DNA of 64,000 nucleotides from Pseudomonas sp. gcc21. GTDB lineage: Bacteria; Pseudomonadota; Gammaproteobacteria; Pseudomonadales; Pseudomonadaceae. This document shows positions 43,346 through 53,812 of this stretch, one piece after another; positions within the stretch are counted from its first letter, which is position 1; each line of letters begins with the position of its first letter. The notes beneath the pieces are model-generated. The model had not been told where the DNA came from. It did no database searches and saw only the letters and a list, made by a program, of their open reading frames with translations. The DNA lies in contig NZ_CP051625.1 of the NCBI RefSeq assembly GCF_012844345.1, positions 310,001 to 374,000 of the forward strand. Reading direction: 5' to 3'. Made by a program: the position numbers and the translations under genes.

Positions 43346-44323
43346 ATGCACGTTTCATCCGGTCGCTGGTTGTACGGTTTCGTTTTGGCGTTGACTACCA
43401 CCACGCTCTGGGGTGTGTTGCCTATCATGCTGAAGCAGGTATTGCAGGGCATGGATGCCTTTACTGTCAGCTGGTTCAGAATGTGTAGCGCGGGCGTTGT
43501 CCTGTTCATCTGGCTGGCAGCGCAGCGCCGTTTGCCCTCGGTTCGGGCGCTCTCGGTTACCAACCGCTGGTTGTTGGTGGTGGCGATTCTCGGGCTGGCG
43601 TCCAACTATGTTCTGTACGTCATGGGTCTTAGTCGGCTCACGCCGGGCACGATGCAACTGATGATCCAGACGGCGCCGATCATGCTGATGCTGGGCAGTA
43701 TGGTGCTCTTCAAGGAGCGATTCGGTATCGGGCAGTTCATTGGCTTGGTCACGCTTTCCCTCGGCTTCGTGCTGTTTTTCAATCAGCGGCTGGAAGAATT
43801 ATTTACCCAGCTCAGCAGCTACACCCTGGGGATACTGCTCACCCTCGGCGCTGCCTTTACCTGGGCGCTGTATGGGCTTGCACAAAAGCAGCTGCTCACC
43901 GTGTGGTCCTCGGTGACGGTGATGATGATGATCTACCTGGCGTGTGCGGTATTGATCTTTCCGCTCGCGTCGCCATCGCAGATTTTTCAGTTGAGTACTC
44001 TGCAGCTCTGGATGCTGCTCGGTTGTTGTCTGAACACGCTGATCGCCTATGGCGCCTTCGCTGAAGCCCTGAGTCATTGGGAGGCTTCACGGGTAAGCGC
44101 TACAGTAGCCACCACGCCGCTGTTCACGTTCAGCATGGTGGCGCTCGGCGCGATGATCTGGCCCGGTGTGATAGAACCCGAATTGCTCAACAGTCTGGCT
44201 TATATCGGCGCCTTGATGGTGGTTGGCGGCTCGGCGCTGATTGCCCTGGCGCCCAGCCTGATACAAAACCTGAAGAACCGCCGCCTGCGCAGACTGTCCG
44301 TTACGCCTCCGCCGACCTCATGA
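43346..44323 (+). CDS. EamA/DMT-superfamily transporter
   Basis: 325 residues, ten membrane helices in two EamA repeats ([34 protein letters not shown]; then [20 protein letters not shown] with [29 protein letters not shown]). The family exports amino acids, amines or metabolites; the substrate is unknown. The ribosome site is weak. It overlaps the convergent fumC end by 6 bases. A TACAAT at 43295-43300 may be the -10 box of its promoter. Confidence 0.88.
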   Translation: MHVSSGRWLYGFVLALTTTTLWGVLPIMLKQVLQGMDAFTVSWFRMCSAGVVLFIWLAAQRRLPSVRALSVTNRWLLVVAILGLASNYVLYVMGLSRLTPGTMQLMIQTAPIMLMLGSMVLFKERFGIGQFIGLVTLSLGFVLFFNQRLEELFTQLSSYTLGILLTLGAAFTWALYGLAQKQLLTVWSSVTVMMMIYLACAVLIFPLASPSQIFQLSTLQLWMLLGCCLNTLIAYGAFAEALSHWEASRVSATVATTPLFTFSMVALGAMIWPGVIEPELLNSLAYIGALMVVGGSALIALAPSLIQNLKNRRLRRLSVTPPPTS

Positions 44324-45715
44324 GTCAGTGTGGTCGCCGAGCATCTGCTCGGGCCGCACTGCTTCTTCAAAGGCTTTTTCGTCCAGGTAGCCCAGCTGCA
44401 GCGCTGCCTGCTTTAACGTCGAGCCTTCCTTGTAGGCTTTCTTGGCAATATCCGCGGCCTTGTCGTAACCGATCACCGGGTTCAGCGCAGTGACCAGCAT
44501 CAGGCTGTTGTCAAGATGCTCGCGCATGCGCTGTTCGTCTGGCTCGACCCCTTCCAGACAATTGCGGCGAAAGCTGTCGCAGCCATCGGTTATCAGACGA
44601 ATCGATTGAAGCAAGGTATGGATGATCACCGGCTTGAATACATTGAGTTGCAGTTGACCATTGCTCGCGGCGATGCCAAGGGTTACATCGTTGCCCTGAA
44701 CCTGGCAGGCGATCATTGACAGTGCTTCGCATTGGGTCGGGTTCACCTTGCCCGGCATGATAGAACTGCCCGGTTCGTTGGCCGGAAGCCGCAATTCCGC
44801 AAAGCCGGCTCGCGGCCCGCTGCCCAGCAGGCGAAAGTCATTGGCCAGCTTCATCAAGGTCACGGCCAGCTGTTTGCAGGCGGCATGTAACTGAACCAGG
44901 GGCTCGTGCCCGGCAAGCGCGGCAAATTTATTGTCGGCACTGGTGAAGGGCAGCCCGCTGAGGCTGGCTATTTCTTCGGCAAACAGCGTTGCGAAGCGCG
45001 GCGGAGTGTTCAATCCGGTGCCGACGGCTGTGCCGCCCTGAGCCAGCGCAAAAACCTGGGGTAGCGCCGCGTCTATGGCGTGCAATCCCATGTCCAGCTG
45101 CGCGACGAAGGCTGACAGTTCCTGGCCGAAGGTCACCGGGGTTGCGTCCATCATATGCGTGCGACCGATCTTGATCAGCCGGGCATGACGTTCAGCTTGC
45201 CTCTGCAATTCGTCGCGCAGGGCGGTCACGGCGGGGATCAATTTTTCGCGTGTCTCGATTGCTGCCGCGATGTGCATGGCGCTGGGAAAGGTGTCGTTGG
45301 AGCTCTGCGACTTATTCACGTGATCGTTTGGATGCACGGGCTGCTTGCCGCCGAGGGGCTGACCTGCCAGTTCGTTTGCGCGGTTGGCTATGACCTCATT
45401 GATATTCATATTGCTTTGGGTGCCGCTGCCGGTCTGCCAGACCGATAAGGGAAAATGCCCGCTCAGCTCTCCGCTCAGCACGTCATCTGCAGCCCGCTCG
45501 ATCAAGTCTGCAACCTGTTCGTCGAGGTTGCCAAGCTGCCGGTTGCTGCGCGCCGCGGCCTTCTTTATCAACGCCAGTGCGTGGACGACCGCGGGGGGCA
45601 TGTGTTCTTCACCGATAGCGAAGTTCTGTAACGAGCGCTGGGTCTGGGCGCCCCAGTAGCGGTCTGCGGGCACCTCTATGTCACCCATGCTGTCTGATTC
45701 TGTGCGCGTGTTCAT
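44318..45715 (-). CDS. fumC: Class II fumarate hydratase FumC
   Basis: 465 residues. Signature [16 protein letters not shown], substrate loop [13 protein letters not shown], and [14 protein letters not shown] near the N-terminus; no iron-sulfur ligands, so it is the oxygen-stable tetrameric form. It converts fumarate to malate in the TCA cycle. Upstream, read away from it, is a DUF2059-bolA-trhO group, the neighbourhood of the second fumC of P. aeruginosa as I recall it. Confidence 0.95.
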   Translation of the reverse strand: MNTRTESDSMGDIEVPADRYWGAQTQRSLQNFAIGEEHMPPAVVHALALIKKAAARSNRQLGNLDEQVADLIERAADDVLSGELSGHFPLSVWQTGSGTQSNMNINEVIANRANELAGQPLGGKQPVHPNDHVNKSQSSNDTFPSAMHIAAAIETREKLIPAVTALRDELQRQAERHARLIKIGRTHMMDATPVTFGQELSAFVAQLDMGLHAIDAALPQVFALAQGGTAVGTGLNTPPRFATLFAEEIASLSGLPFTSADNKFAALAGHEPLVQLHAACKQLAVTLMKLANDFRLLGSGPRAGFAELRLPANEPGSSIMPGKVNPTQCEALSMIACQVQGNDVTLGIAASNGQLQLNVFKPVIIHTLLQSIRLITDGCDSFRRNCLEGVEPDEQRMREHLDNSLMLVTALNPVIGYDKAADIAKKAYKEGSTLKQAALQLGYLDEKAFEEAVRPEQMLGDHTDS

Positions 45716-45795
45716 GTAAGCCTCCGCGAGTGGTGAATATCGAATATCGCTGCCAGTATAGAAGTTACCCTTACTCTCCTATGTGTGGACACGTC

Positions 45796-46302
45796 ATGCG
45801 CGCATTCGTTATCGGTTGGGTTTGCTGGATGGGTCTGGCGTCGGCTGTTGTTGCCGATGAGGCCTCGCATCGCGCCAGTGCTGAACGCTTTCTCAAGCTT
45901 GCCAAGGCTGAGAGCATGACCAACACGATATACGAGCAGGTTGACGACCTGCTGGCCGCCCAGTTTGCGCGCATGGGCGGCTCGATGCATACCGAGCACG
46001 TGCTGCGTGAGTATCAGGACAAAGCCAGGGTTGAGCTGGACAAGGAGCTGACCTGGGATGCCATGCGTGACGAAATGATTTCCCTCTATACATCAGTGTT
46101 TACCGAGCAGGAGCTCGATCAGTTATCCCGGTTCTATGAATCCAAGGTTGGTACCAAGTTAATGGTGTATCTGCCCGAGCTGACGCGGGAATCGATGGCG
46201 GTGACCCGTGAGCGGGTGCAGGGCAGGGTGGCGCCGCGTATCGAGGTTTTGATCGATCAGATGGAAGAAGCCGTCTTGGCGAAGCAGACGGGGCAGCGCT
46301 AA
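45796..46302 (+). CDS. DUF2059 periplasmic protein
   Basis: 168 residues from ATG 45796; 45730 and 45781 are longer alternatives. MRAFVIGWVCWMGLASAVVADEA is a signal peptide. SAERFLKLAKAESMTNTIYEQVDDLLAAQF and LYTSVFTEQELDQLSRFYESKVGTKLMVYLPEL are the two helical halves of DUF2059. The function is unknown. It starts the divergent side of the fumC region and precedes bolA by 40 bases. Confidence 0.87.
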   Translation: MRAFVIGWVCWMGLASAVVADEASHRASAERFLKLAKAESMTNTIYEQVDDLLAAQFARMGGSMHTEHVLREYQDKARVELDKELTWDAMRDEMISLYTSVFTEQELDQLSRFYESKVGTKLMVYLPELTRESMAVTRERVQGRVAPRIEVLIDQMEEAVLAKQTGQR

Positions 46303-46342
46303 GCCAGCTAGAATCTGCCCGACAACTGAGAGGAGAAGGATA

Positions 46343-46660
46343 ATGGGCAGCACCCAAACCGCACTTGAACAGGCCATGCAAAGGCTGGCGCCGGAGCATC
46401 TGGAGCTGACCAACGAAAGCTATATGCACAGCGTGCCGCCGGGTTCGGAGTCGCATTTCAAGGCCGTGGTCGTCAGCGCCGAGTTCGAGGGGCTGAACGC
46501 CGTCAAGCGGCACCAGATGGTGTATCGCAGTCTTGGCGAGCTGATGCAGCAGATCCATGCCCTGGCGCTGCATACCTATAGCCCGGGCGAATGGGCCGCA
46601 CGGCAGCAGGCGCCTCATTCGCCGAATTGTCTGGGCGGGAGCAAGGCAGACAAGGCCTGA
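46343..46660 (+). CDS. bolA: BolA-family protein
   Basis: 105 residues; ATG after GAGAGGAGAAGGATA, a strong site. LEQAMQRLAPEHLELTNESYMHSVPPGSESHFKAVVVSAEFEGLNAVKRHQMVYRSLGELMQQIHALALHTYSPGEW has the whole class II KH-like fold and the conserved His residues (SHFKAVVVS; IHALALHTYSP) used with monothiol glutaredoxin to bind iron-sulfur clusters. It also has links to stress morphology. It follows the DUF2059 gene in one likely operon. Confidence 0.93.
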   Translation: MGSTQTALEQAMQRLAPEHLELTNESYMHSVPPGSESHFKAVVVSAEFEGLNAVKRHQMVYRSLGELMQQIHALALHTYSPGEWAARQQAPHSPNCLGGSKADKA

Positions 46661-46665
46661 TCCGA

Positions 46666-46693
46666 CCGGGGGTGTAGCGCGCCCGCGCTACGC
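46666..46693 (-). repeat. REP-like palindromic element, copy 3 (inverted)
   Basis: Read on the minus strand it gives GGCG-TAGCGCGGGCGCGCTA-CACCCCCGG, the same element as at 3875 and 4043. It lies between bolA and trhO. Confidence 0.68.
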
Positions 46694-46781
46694 CGAACCT
46701 CACCGAGAGCTGCAAGCTTGCCGCTAAGCAGGCGGCCATCAATCTGCTGATATTCAAGCGATTCTGTTGCCGCAGCATCTT

Positions 46782-46790
46782 TGCTAGAAT
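46782..46790 (+). promoter_or_regulatory. Extended -10 promoter upstream of trhO
   Basis: TGC-TAGAAT is an extended -10 box about 58 bases ahead of the ATG at 46848; no good -35 hexamer at 17 bases, as is usual for such promoters. Confidence 0.45.
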
Positions 46791-46847
46791 CCGCCCCGAA
46801 CCCGGTACGCCCTTTACGTGGGCGACTACTGAATATACGAGGCACGC

Positions 46848-47795
46848 ATGTCCAAAGTTGTTGTTGTGGCGCTGTACAAGTTCGTCACGCTCGAAAATTA
46901 TCAAGATCTCCGCCAGCCGCTTCTCGAAACCCTCACGCAACACGGCGTGAAAGGTACGCTTCTGCTCGCCCGCGAAGGAATCAACGGCACCATCGCCGGT
47001 TCCCGTGAAGGCATGGACGCGGTACTGGATTGGCTGCGCAGTGATCCGCGACTCGGCGATCTCGATTACAAGGAATCGGTATGTGAAGAGATGCCGTTCT
47101 ATCGGACCAAGGTCAAGCTGAAGAAAGAGATCGTCACCCTGGGCGTTCCGGGCGTCAGCCCCAACGAGAAAGTCGGCACCTATGTCGAGCCGCAGGACTG
47201 GAACGCCTTGATCAGTGATCCTGAAGTGCTGTTGGTGGACACGCGCAATGACTATGAAGTGTCAATCGGCACCTTCGAAGGAGCGATTGATCCGGAAACC
47301 AAAACCTTCCGCGAATTTCCCGAATACGTGAAGCAGAATTTCGATCCTGCCCGGCATAAGAAGGTCGCGATGTTCTGCACCGGCGGGATCCGCTGTGAGA
47401 AAGCGTCCAGCTACATGCTGCAGCAGGGTTTTGGCGAGGTGTTCCACCTCAAGGGCGGCATTCTCAAGTACTTCGAGGAAGTACCCGCCGAGCAAAGCAA
47501 GTGGAACGGCGAGTGCTTCGTTTTCGATAATCGTGTAACTGTCCGTCATGACCTGGCGCCGGGCTCCTATGACCAGTGCCACGCCTGCCGTCATCCCATA
47601 TCAGCGGAGGAGAAAGCCTCCCCGCAGTATGAAGAAGGCGTCAGCTGCCCACGTTGTTACGATAGCCTGCCGGAAAAGACACGGCGCCGGGCAGAAGAAC
47701 GTCAACGTCAGATTCATCTCGCGCGGATCCGCAATCAGCCGCATCCTATTGGATTACCGAAGGAACAGGCCTCTCCGAACGCAGGAGAATCCTGA
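46848..47795 (+). CDS. trhO: tRNA U34 hydroxylase TrhO (YceA-type rhodanese)
   Basis: 315 residues. N-terminal acylphosphatase-like domain ([38 protein letters not shown]), then a rhodanese domain with the active loop [16 protein letters not shown] and [20 protein letters not shown], then a C-terminal Cys-rich segment ([17 protein letters not shown]) that looks like a zinc site. It hydroxylates U34 of certain tRNAs with O2, giving ho5U. ATG after ATACGAGGCACGC. Confidence 0.93.
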   Translation: MSKVVVVALYKFVTLENYQDLRQPLLETLTQHGVKGTLLLAREGINGTIAGSREGMDAVLDWLRSDPRLGDLDYKESVCEEMPFYRTKVKLKKEIVTLGVPGVSPNEKVGTYVEPQDWNALISDPEVLLVDTRNDYEVSIGTFEGAIDPETKTFREFPEYVKQNFDPARHKKVAMFCTGGIRCEKASSYMLQQGFGEVFHLKGGILKYFEEVPAEQSKWNGECFVFDNRVTVRHDLAPGSYDQCHACRHPISAEEKASPQYEEGVSCPRCYDSLPEKTRRRAEERQRQIHLARIRNQPHPIGLPKEQASPNAGES

Positions 47796-47880
47796 ACCTC
47801 GCTTGCAGACGCAGCGTTATGGCGCGATAAGGTGCCATACGTGCGACTGTCGCAGGCTTAATGTTCCAATGGAGAACGCC

Positions 47881-48510
47881 ATGTCCCAGCGGCTGATTTA
47901 CGTAATGGATCCCATGTGTTCGTGGTGCTGGGGGTTCGCACCGGTAATGGAGCAGATCCAGCAGCTCGCACCGGACGTGCCGGTTCACTTCGTAGCGGGC
48001 GGCCTGCGGCCTGGACGTGGCGAAACCCTGAATGAGAGCGGCAGGGCGGCGCTTGCCGAACATTGGCAGGCTGTCGCATCCGTTTCCGGGCAACCCTTTG
48101 CCACCCCTGATGAACTCCCGGCCGACTTTCATTTCAACACCGAGCCGGTATGCCGGGCGCTGGTGGTAGGGCGGGAGCTCGATGCTGACAGGCTGGCGCT
48201 GTGGATCAGCCATATCCAGATGGCGTTCTATACGCGCGCCGCTGACGTTGGGCAGATATCGGTGCTGATGGATCTGGCGGAGTTGGCTGGTTACGACCGC
48301 GTGGCGTTCAGCCACGTCTATGATGCAGAGATCACCCGCGCCGCGCTCGCCGCCGACATTTCATGGACACGCGATCTGGGCATTGCGGGCTTTCCGACAT
48401 TGCTGGCACAACGCGATGGTGCGCTGGCCTTGCTGACCAATGGTTACCAATCGGCGGACGCTGTGCTGCCGTTGTTTCAGCGCTGGCTGGCGGCAGGTCA
48501 GAACGCTTGA
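47881..48510 (+). CDS. DsbA-family oxidoreductase, cytoplasmic
   Basis: 209 residues from ATG 47881 (GGAGAACGCC ahead; 47869 is a weaker start). LIYVMDPMCSWCWGFAPVMEQIQ has the CSWC redox pair on a thioredoxin fold with a helical insertion, and AGFPTLLAQRDGAL holds the cis-Pro. No signal peptide, so it belongs with cytosolic DsbA-like proteins such as the FrnE or 2-hydroxychromene isomerase groups. The stop overlaps the next gene. Confidence 0.88.
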   Translation: MSQRLIYVMDPMCSWCWGFAPVMEQIQQLAPDVPVHFVAGGLRPGRGETLNESGRAALAEHWQAVASVSGQPFATPDELPADFHFNTEPVCRALVVGRELDADRLALWISHIQMAFYTRAADVGQISVLMDLAELAGYDRVAFSHVYDAEITRAALAADISWTRDLGIAGFPTLLAQRDGALALLTNGYQSADAVLPLFQRWLAAGQNA

Positions 48511-48833
48511 TAGCGACTGCGATCCACCTGGCACTGCATGCGCTGGTCCCACTCGCGGTGGCATTGATTTTCTTCCGGCAGCAATGGGGACGGGCGTGGG
48601 CGATCATGCTGCTGACAATGCTGGTCGATGTGGATCATCTGCTCGCTGAGCCGATTTTCGCTGCCAACCGCTGTTCGATCGGCTTCCATCCTCTGCATAC
48701 CTATACCGCTATTACCGGCTATCTGCTGCTATCTCTGTGGAGTGTCACCCGCCTGGTGGGTATCGGGCTGCTTATTCACATGCTGCTCGACGCCAGCGAT
48801 TGCTGGCGCATGGCGGGCTTTCCTTTACCCTGA
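48507..48833 (+). CDS. DUF6122-like small membrane protein
   Basis: 108 residues from TTG 48507, which overlaps the DsbA-like stop (TTGA); the longer frame is inside that gene. IATAIHLALHALVPLAVALIFFRQQWGRAWAIMLLTMLVDVDHLLAEPIF has two helices with the HLALH and DVDHLLA histidine/aspartate pattern, then FHPLHTYTAI and two more helices. The His/Asp spacing looks like metal ligands. Its 3' end overlaps the convergent LapD-like gene by 9 bases. Confidence 0.72.
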   Translation: MIATAIHLALHALVPLAVALIFFRQQWGRAWAIMLLTMLVDVDHLLAEPIFAANRCSIGFHPLHTYTAITGYLLLSLWSVTRLVGIGLLIHMLLDASDCWRMAGFPLP

Positions 48834-50015
48834 CGGCGTGCTTTCCGCCATCCAGCTGGCCGGCTCAGTCAATGCCTGGTCGACACGGCTCATTATCATC
48901 TGCGGGGTGTCTCCGGGTTGATAGGCTGCGATGCCTAGCCTCAGCGGTTCCGGACCCAATACTGCGTTTGGAAGCAGTTCGGCGGCCAATCTGCAGAACT
49001 CATCCATCAATGGCTGCAGCTCCTCGGCAGTGGCACCAGGCGCCAATACGATAAATTCGCCACCGCGCGATCGGCTGCATTGCCAGGCAGGGTTGATCGC
49101 CTGTCGGCGCTTGAGCGGCGCTGCGATGGATTGCAGCAGCGCATCAGCAGATTCGGCGCCAAGTTGCTGGTTGATTTTGTCGAGGCCGTTCAATTGGATT
49201 GCCAGGACATGGCCAGCCTCTGTTTCGCCGGGTGCCGTGGCGGCGGCCAGAGCGTGGCCAAGCGCTAACCGGTTCGGCAGGCCCGTCAACGAATCATGAT
49301 AAGCCTGGTGACGATATCCTTCGCTACGTGCCGCTTCTTCTGCGAACAAAGTCTCGATGGTGCTTGCCATCTGGTTCATCGCAGCGGTTATGGGCTGCAA
49401 TTCGACGGTGGCTGGCAAGTCCGCATTGATCCGGTACTCGCGGCGGCTTATCGCCTGCGCCTGGGCGATGATGGCGCGAAGCGGTTGCAGCTGGCGCTTG
49501 AGCAGAGCAGTGCAGAACAGTCCGCTGATCAGGGCGCACAGACACAGCCAGGCCAGAATGCGCTGGGCGTTCCGCCAGAAGCTCTCGAGCGCAGCCTGTG
49601 GATGGCTGAGCACGTCCACCTCGGCAGCCTGCTGCCAGCCGTCCATGACCGTCGCGCTACCCGGTTGCGGCTGGATGTTTGCCAGACGGCTGAACCAGGC
49701 CGGTGCGGTTGTATCCGTCGTGGTCTGGTAGCGCTCGGCAAGTACGTCACCGCTTTCAAGGGACGAGACGCGAATGCGTGCGAAGTGACCACTGTCGAAC
49801 ATGGCGTTGATCATCAGCTCGACCATCGCCTGATCGCGAATGTGCGGCCCGAGCGACAGCCCCAGGGAAGTCGCTGCGTCCTGCGCGTGTGAGCCGAGCT
49901 GCAGGCGCAGCTGGTCTCGGGCATTATCGAGACTGATCAAGAAACTGCCGCCGACGGCGATCAGCAAGAACAGGCATATCGCCAGCGTTAACTGCCGGAC
50001 CAGGGATGTTTTCAT
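48825..50015 (-). CDS. LapD-like receptor lacking an EAL domain
   Basis: 396 residues. Membrane helix 9-28, a periplasmic domain to about 150 of the LapD/MoxY N-terminal type (ARDQLRLQLGSHAQDAATSLGLSL), helix 153-172, HAMP (LQPLRAIIAQAQAISRREYRINADLP), then a degenerate GGDEF domain (YHDSLTGLPNRLALG; RGGEF in place of GGDEF), where the protein ends. LapD normally has a C-terminal degenerate EAL domain that binds c-di-GMP; it is absent and no EAL-coding DNA follows. It overlaps lapG by 4 bases. It most likely holds LapG at the membrane, but its signal input must differ or come in trans. Confidence 0.82.
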   Translation of the reverse strand: MKTSLVRQLTLAICLFLLIAVGGSFLISLDNARDQLRLQLGSHAQDAATSLGLSLGPHIRDQAMVELMINAMFDSGHFARIRVSSLESGDVLAERYQTTTDTTAPAWFSRLANIQPQPGSATVMDGWQQAAEVDVLSHPQAALESFWRNAQRILAWLCLCALISGLFCTALLKRQLQPLRAIIAQAQAISRREYRINADLPATVELQPITAAMNQMASTIETLFAEEAARSEGYRHQAYHDSLTGLPNRLALGHALAAATAPGETEAGHVLAIQLNGLDKINQQLGAESADALLQSIAAPLKRRQAINPAWQCSRSRGGEFIVLAPGATAEELQPLMDEFCRLAAELLPNAVLGPEPLRLGIAAYQPGDTPQMIMSRVDQALTEPASWMAESTPSG

Positions 50016-50794
50016 TGTGCTGTCCTTAGGGGCATTTCAAAGCCCTCGTCGCGCATTTTCCTTGCCAGCTCCTGCCATTGGGGCAGTTTCCGGGACGATC
50101 CGACACGGCGGTTGTTCGCCTTGCCGGGCAACCATAACCCCTGCGAATTGAAACTGTACACCGGCAGCAGATCGCTCCGCCGGGAGGCAGGCAGGATCTT
50201 GCGCACCAGGTTATCCAGAATCAAGGGTTCGCTGAGAGGCGTCGGGTAAAAGCTGAGCACCATATGTGCCTGGTCCAGCTTCAGCGACTTGACGTAGGTG
50301 AGGCGCAACTGCTCGCCTGGTATCCCCAACTTCAGCAGGCTGAAGTATTTACCGATGGCGAAATCTTCACAGTCAGCTGAGCCGTTTACCAGTGATTCAA
50401 CCGGCGTCGCCCAATAATCAGCTTCGCCCCAGATTAGGCTGTCATCGGCAAACAGCAGCAGCGCGTTGAAAAAACGGTTAACGGTGTCCAGCTGCGCTTC
50501 GGTACTGGCAAGCTTCTGTTCATCAAGCAAGGCATGCCAAGCCTGTATTCGCTTGCGCGCGGCTCGGTCCGGTTCGTAGAGCTCGTCGGTCTGCTGCATG
50601 ATTTGCGTCATATCCCATGCATGGGCAGAGCCTGACCTGCAGAACAACAGCAGTATCATGAGCGGTAGGATGATCGTCAGGGAAAAGCGCAACGGATGAA
50701 GGTGTTGGGGCAGGGAGCGGGGCTGATGCAGCGAGGGTACCGCCCGTCGGGCGAGCGAAGCAGCGGACGGCGCTGCTTCGTGCACCCGATGCAA
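50012..50794 (-). CDS. lapG: Periplasmic transglutaminase-like cysteine protease LapG
   Basis: Up to 260 residues; the start is uncertain (50794 lacks a clear ribosome site) and the true one may lie close before FSLTIILPLMILLLFCRSGSAHA, the signal peptide. The protease core follows: WDMTQIMQQTDELYEPDRAARKRIQAWHALL, the nucleophile in SADCEDFAIGKYFSLLKLGIP, His in DQAHMVLSFYP and Asp in LILDNLV. In P. fluorescens LapG cuts the giant adhesin LapA and releases biofilm cells. Its target adhesin is not in the window. Overlaps the LapD-like gene. Confidence 0.9.
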   Translation of the reverse strand: MHRVHEAAPSAASLARRAVPSLHQPRSLPQHLHPLRFSLTIILPLMILLLFCRSGSAHAWDMTQIMQQTDELYEPDRAARKRIQAWHALLDEQKLASTEAQLDTVNRFFNALLLFADDSLIWGEADYWATPVESLVNGSADCEDFAIGKYFSLLKLGIPGEQLRLTYVKSLKLDQAHMVLSFYPTPLSEPLILDNLVRKILPASRRSDLLPVYSFNSQGLWLPGKANNRRVGSSRKLPQWQELARKMRDEGFEMPLRTAQ

Positions 50795-50801
50795 CCGGCG
50801 A

Positions 50802-51392
50802 TCAGTGCCGCGGCGCGAGCAGGGCAGGTTTGGGTTTGTCTTCGGGTGCGTGGAACAACAGGAACAGCTGAGTGAGCACTTCTGGAATGTGCTCCATCAT
50901 CTCCTCAACCATGTCGTGGTCGCTGGCGATCTCGGCGAATTCAGGCTGGTCATCAAACAGACCCGAGCCGACCATGATCGGTAACAACAGCTCGCTGACA
51001 ATTTCCTCTTCCTGATCGAACCAGTCTTCTTCGCGCAGGAACACGCCCTCCAGAAAGCCAACGCACCAGCTGCGCAGATCGGAATAATCCGGCTCCTCAC
51101 CCAGCGATAGCTCGCACGGCGGTTCCAGATCTTCATCGCTGGCCAGTTCCCGGCTGATATGAGCCTTGAGAGCGCGCAGGGTACCTTCGATATCCTGCTT
51201 CTGCGCGTCGTTTGTGTAATTGGGCTCTTCGGAAAAAAGCTCGGAAATCCATTCTTCCTCGGAGACCTCGACGGGGCTGATACACAGGGCAGTCAGGAAG
51301 CCATGCCCGGCCTGGTAATCGAGCGCTTCGTCGTGAAGATCATCCGCATCCAGAAACTGCTGCAGGCGGTCGAGTTGATCAGCGAAGGACAT
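50802..51392 (-). CDS. UPF0149/YecA-YgfB family protein
   Basis: 196 residues from ATG 51392 (GAGGTGTCCC ahead). SFADQLDRLQQFLDADDLHDEALDYQAGHGFLTALCISPVEVSEEEWISELF is the acidic UPF0149 domain, with the SWCVGFLEGVF helix later. The family's function is unclear; some members end in a zinc-binding SecC-type tail, which this one lacks. Very acidic. It ends 8 bases from the lapG frame. Confidence 0.85.
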   Translation of the reverse strand: MSFADQLDRLQQFLDADDLHDEALDYQAGHGFLTALCISPVEVSEEEWISELFSEEPNYTNDAQKQDIEGTLRALKAHISRELASDEDLEPPCELSLGEEPDYSDLRSWCVGFLEGVFLREEDWFDQEEEIVSELLLPIMVGSGLFDDQPEFAEIASDHDMVEEMMEHIPEVLTQLFLLFHAPEDKPKPALLAPRH

Positions 51393-51542
51393 GGGACACC
51401 TCATCATTAATAGTGCTGGCATTGTACTCATGCTACCGCTTAATACCAACGGATTAGCGGTGGTTCGCATTTCGGCACGACCTGGTCGAAAGACTACCGA
51501 AGCGGACTCTATCCGATTGTAGGCAATAGCGAAGCTATGGGC

Positions 51543-51551
51543 TGATATAAT
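51543..51551 (+). promoter_or_regulatory. Extended -10 promoter of recQ
   Basis: TGA-TATAAT, an ideal -10 with the TGn extension; the -35 region is poor. GACAAGCC-GCCAG-GGCTTGTC (about 51560-51580) forms a hairpin in the leader 75 bases ahead of recQ. Confidence 0.6.
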
Positions 51552-51655
51552 CCCGATCCGACAAGCCGCCAGGGCTTGTCGTCTTGTATTGAAAAGGCAA
51601 TGGCCAGCCGGATTCTGTCGCGGGCGCGACTCGACCGGACGGCCCCGGGAGAAAC

Positions 51656-53791
51656 ATGCGCGAGCAAGCGTTGGAGCGGCTGCAGGAAGTCTTCGGTTAC
51701 GCCGAATTTCGTGGGCAGCAGGCGGATATCATCGATCAGGTAGCACGCGGCGGGGACGCCCTGGTGCTGATGCCCACGGGAGGCGGAAAATCGCTCTGCT
51801 ACCAGGTTCCGGGCATGTTGCGGGCCGGACTGACGGTGGTGGTCTCACCCTTGATCGCCTTGATGGATGATCAGGTTGCCACGCTCAATGAGCTGGGCCT
51901 GAAAGCGGCTGCGCTGAATTCCACACTGGATGAGCAGGCTCAGCGCGATATCGCCAACAGCCTGCGGCGGGGCGAGATGGATTATCTCTATCTGGCCCCC
52001 GAACGTTTGCTCAAGCCACGCACGCTCAACTTCCTGCAAAGCCTGAATATCGCCCTGTTCGCAATCGATGAAGCGCACTGCGTATCGCAGTGGGGCCACG
52101 ACTTCCGCCCGGAATATCTGCAGCTCGGGCAACTGGCCGAACTCTTTCCCGCCGTGCCGCGCATAGCGCTCACTGCGACCGCAGATGAGCGAACCCGGCA
52201 GGAAATCCAGCAAAGGCTCAAACTCGAGCAAGCCGCCTGCTTCGTTTCCGGATTCGATCGACCGAACATCTTTTACCGCATCGTTGCAAAGGATAAACCC
52301 CGGCAACAATTGTTGAGCTTTCTGTCCGGGCATCGCGGCAATGCCGGAATCGTCTATTGCCTGTCGCGCAAGAAGGTCGAGGACACGGCGCACTGGCTCA
52401 GCGAGCAAGGCTGGCCTGCGCTGCCTTACCACGCCGGGTTGTCAGCAGAGCTGCGTGCATTCAACCAGAAGCGCTTTCTCAACGAGGAAGGGCTGATCAT
52501 GGTGGCGACCATTGCCTTTGGTATGGGGATCGATAAATCCAATGTGCGTTTCGTGGCGCATATGGATCTGCCCAAAAGTATCGAGGCTTACTATCAGGAA
52601 ACCGGCCGGGCAGGGCGTGACGGGCTCGCCGCCGACGCCTGGATGGCCTATGGGTTGCAGGACGTCTTGACGCTCAACCAGTTCCTGGCCAATTCAGATG
52701 GCGACGAACGGCACAAACGCATCGAGCGCCACAAGTTGGACGCTATGCTGGCGCTCTGTGAGATCACCACCTGCCGGCGCAAATCGCTGCTGAGTTACTT
52801 CGGTGATCAGCTTGAACAACCCTGTGGCCACTGCGACAACTGTGTTGACGACGTCGCTACCTGGGACGGTAGTGAAGCCGCGCGCATGGCCTTGTCTACC
52901 ATCTATCGTAGCGGCCAGCGTTATGGCGTCGGCCATCTGGTGGATATTCTGCTGGGCCGCGATAACGAGAAGATTCGCACCGCTGGACATCAGCATCTGT
53001 CGACCTACGGCATTGGCAAGCATCTGGCCGAGCAGGAGTGGCGCTCGGTCTTCCGTCAGCTTCTCGCCCGGGGGCTGGCAGAGATCGATCTGGATGGCTT
53101 CGGCAGCTTGCGTTTGACCGATGCCTGCCGGCCGCTGCTACGTGGGGAGGAGAGTCTGGCCCTGCGCAAGGATGTCGCCCGTGCGACGCCGTCGCCGGGT
53201 CGCTATGCCGACAAGCCGGTAATCGCCGAGGCCGACAAGCCGCTGTGGGAACAACTGCGAGCCCTGCGCAAACGTCTGGCCGAATCCCACGGGGTTCCGC
53301 CCTATGTGATTTTCCCTGACTCGACGCTGGTGGATATGCTGCGCCAGCGTCCGGCCTCGCTGCAGGACATGGGCCTGGTCAGCGGGATCGGTTCCCACAA
53401 GCTTGAACGCTATGGCGCGGATTTCCTGCAGGTCATGCTAGGCGATACGGACAGGACGCCCGAGGCGCAGAATGCACTGAACAAGGCGCAGGAAGCGCAG
53501 GCGTTAGCGTTGGCGGGCATGAGCGCGGAACAGATTGCGCAGCAGCTGGGACAGCCGGTCAAGCAGGTTTACATGCAGTTGGCGCAGGCGATCAGCACCG
53601 GTCAGATAGAGCTACATCACGCGATTGATTTACCACCCATGCAACTTCAGCGCATTCAGGATGCATTCCTCAATGAAGCCGAAGAAGACCTGCCGGGTGT
53701 GCGGACGCTTGCCAGGCAGTTGGACGAGCCGGTGGACGAGGGCATTCTGCACTGTATTCGTGCAGCGCTGATGCTTGAGATCGCTGGCTAG
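51656..53791 (+). CDS. recQ: ATP-dependent DNA helicase RecQ
   Basis: 711 residues. Helicase motifs I ([13 protein letters not shown]), Ia ([13 protein letters not shown]), II ([18 protein letters not shown]), III (ALTATAD), V/VI ([31 protein letters not shown]); then the RQC zinc site (C-EITTC...CGHCDNC), winged helix, and HRDC ([29 protein letters not shown]). After about residue 600 a further C-terminal tail carries a helix-turn-helix-like part. It unwinds DNA at gaps and forks. ATG after GGGAGAAAC. Confidence 0.95.
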   Translation: MREQALERLQEVFGYAEFRGQQADIIDQVARGGDALVLMPTGGGKSLCYQVPGMLRAGLTVVVSPLIALMDDQVATLNELGLKAAALNSTLDEQAQRDIANSLRRGEMDYLYLAPERLLKPRTLNFLQSLNIALFAIDEAHCVSQWGHDFRPEYLQLGQLAELFPAVPRIALTATADERTRQEIQQRLKLEQAACFVSGFDRPNIFYRIVAKDKPRQQLLSFLSGHRGNAGIVYCLSRKKVEDTAHWLSEQGWPALPYHAGLSAELRAFNQKRFLNEEGLIMVATIAFGMGIDKSNVRFVAHMDLPKSIEAYYQETGRAGRDGLAADAWMAYGLQDVLTLNQFLANSDGDERHKRIERHKLDAMLALCEITTCRRKSLLSYFGDQLEQPCGHCDNCVDDVATWDGSEAARMALSTIYRSGQRYGVGHLVDILLGRDNEKIRTAGHQHLSTYGIGKHLAEQEWRSVFRQLLARGLAEIDLDGFGSLRLTDACRPLLRGEESLALRKDVARATPSPGRYADKPVIAEADKPLWEQLRALRKRLAESHGVPPYVIFPDSTLVDMLRQRPASLQDMGLVSGIGSHKLERYGADFLQVMLGDTDRTPEAQNALNKAQEAQALALAGMSAEQIAQQLGQPVKQVYMQLAQAISTGQIELHHAIDLPPMQLQRIQDAFLNEAEEDLPGVRTLARQLDEPVDEGILHCIRAALMLEIAG

Positions 53792-53812
53792 AAAAAAGCT
53801 AGGAGTGGGTTC

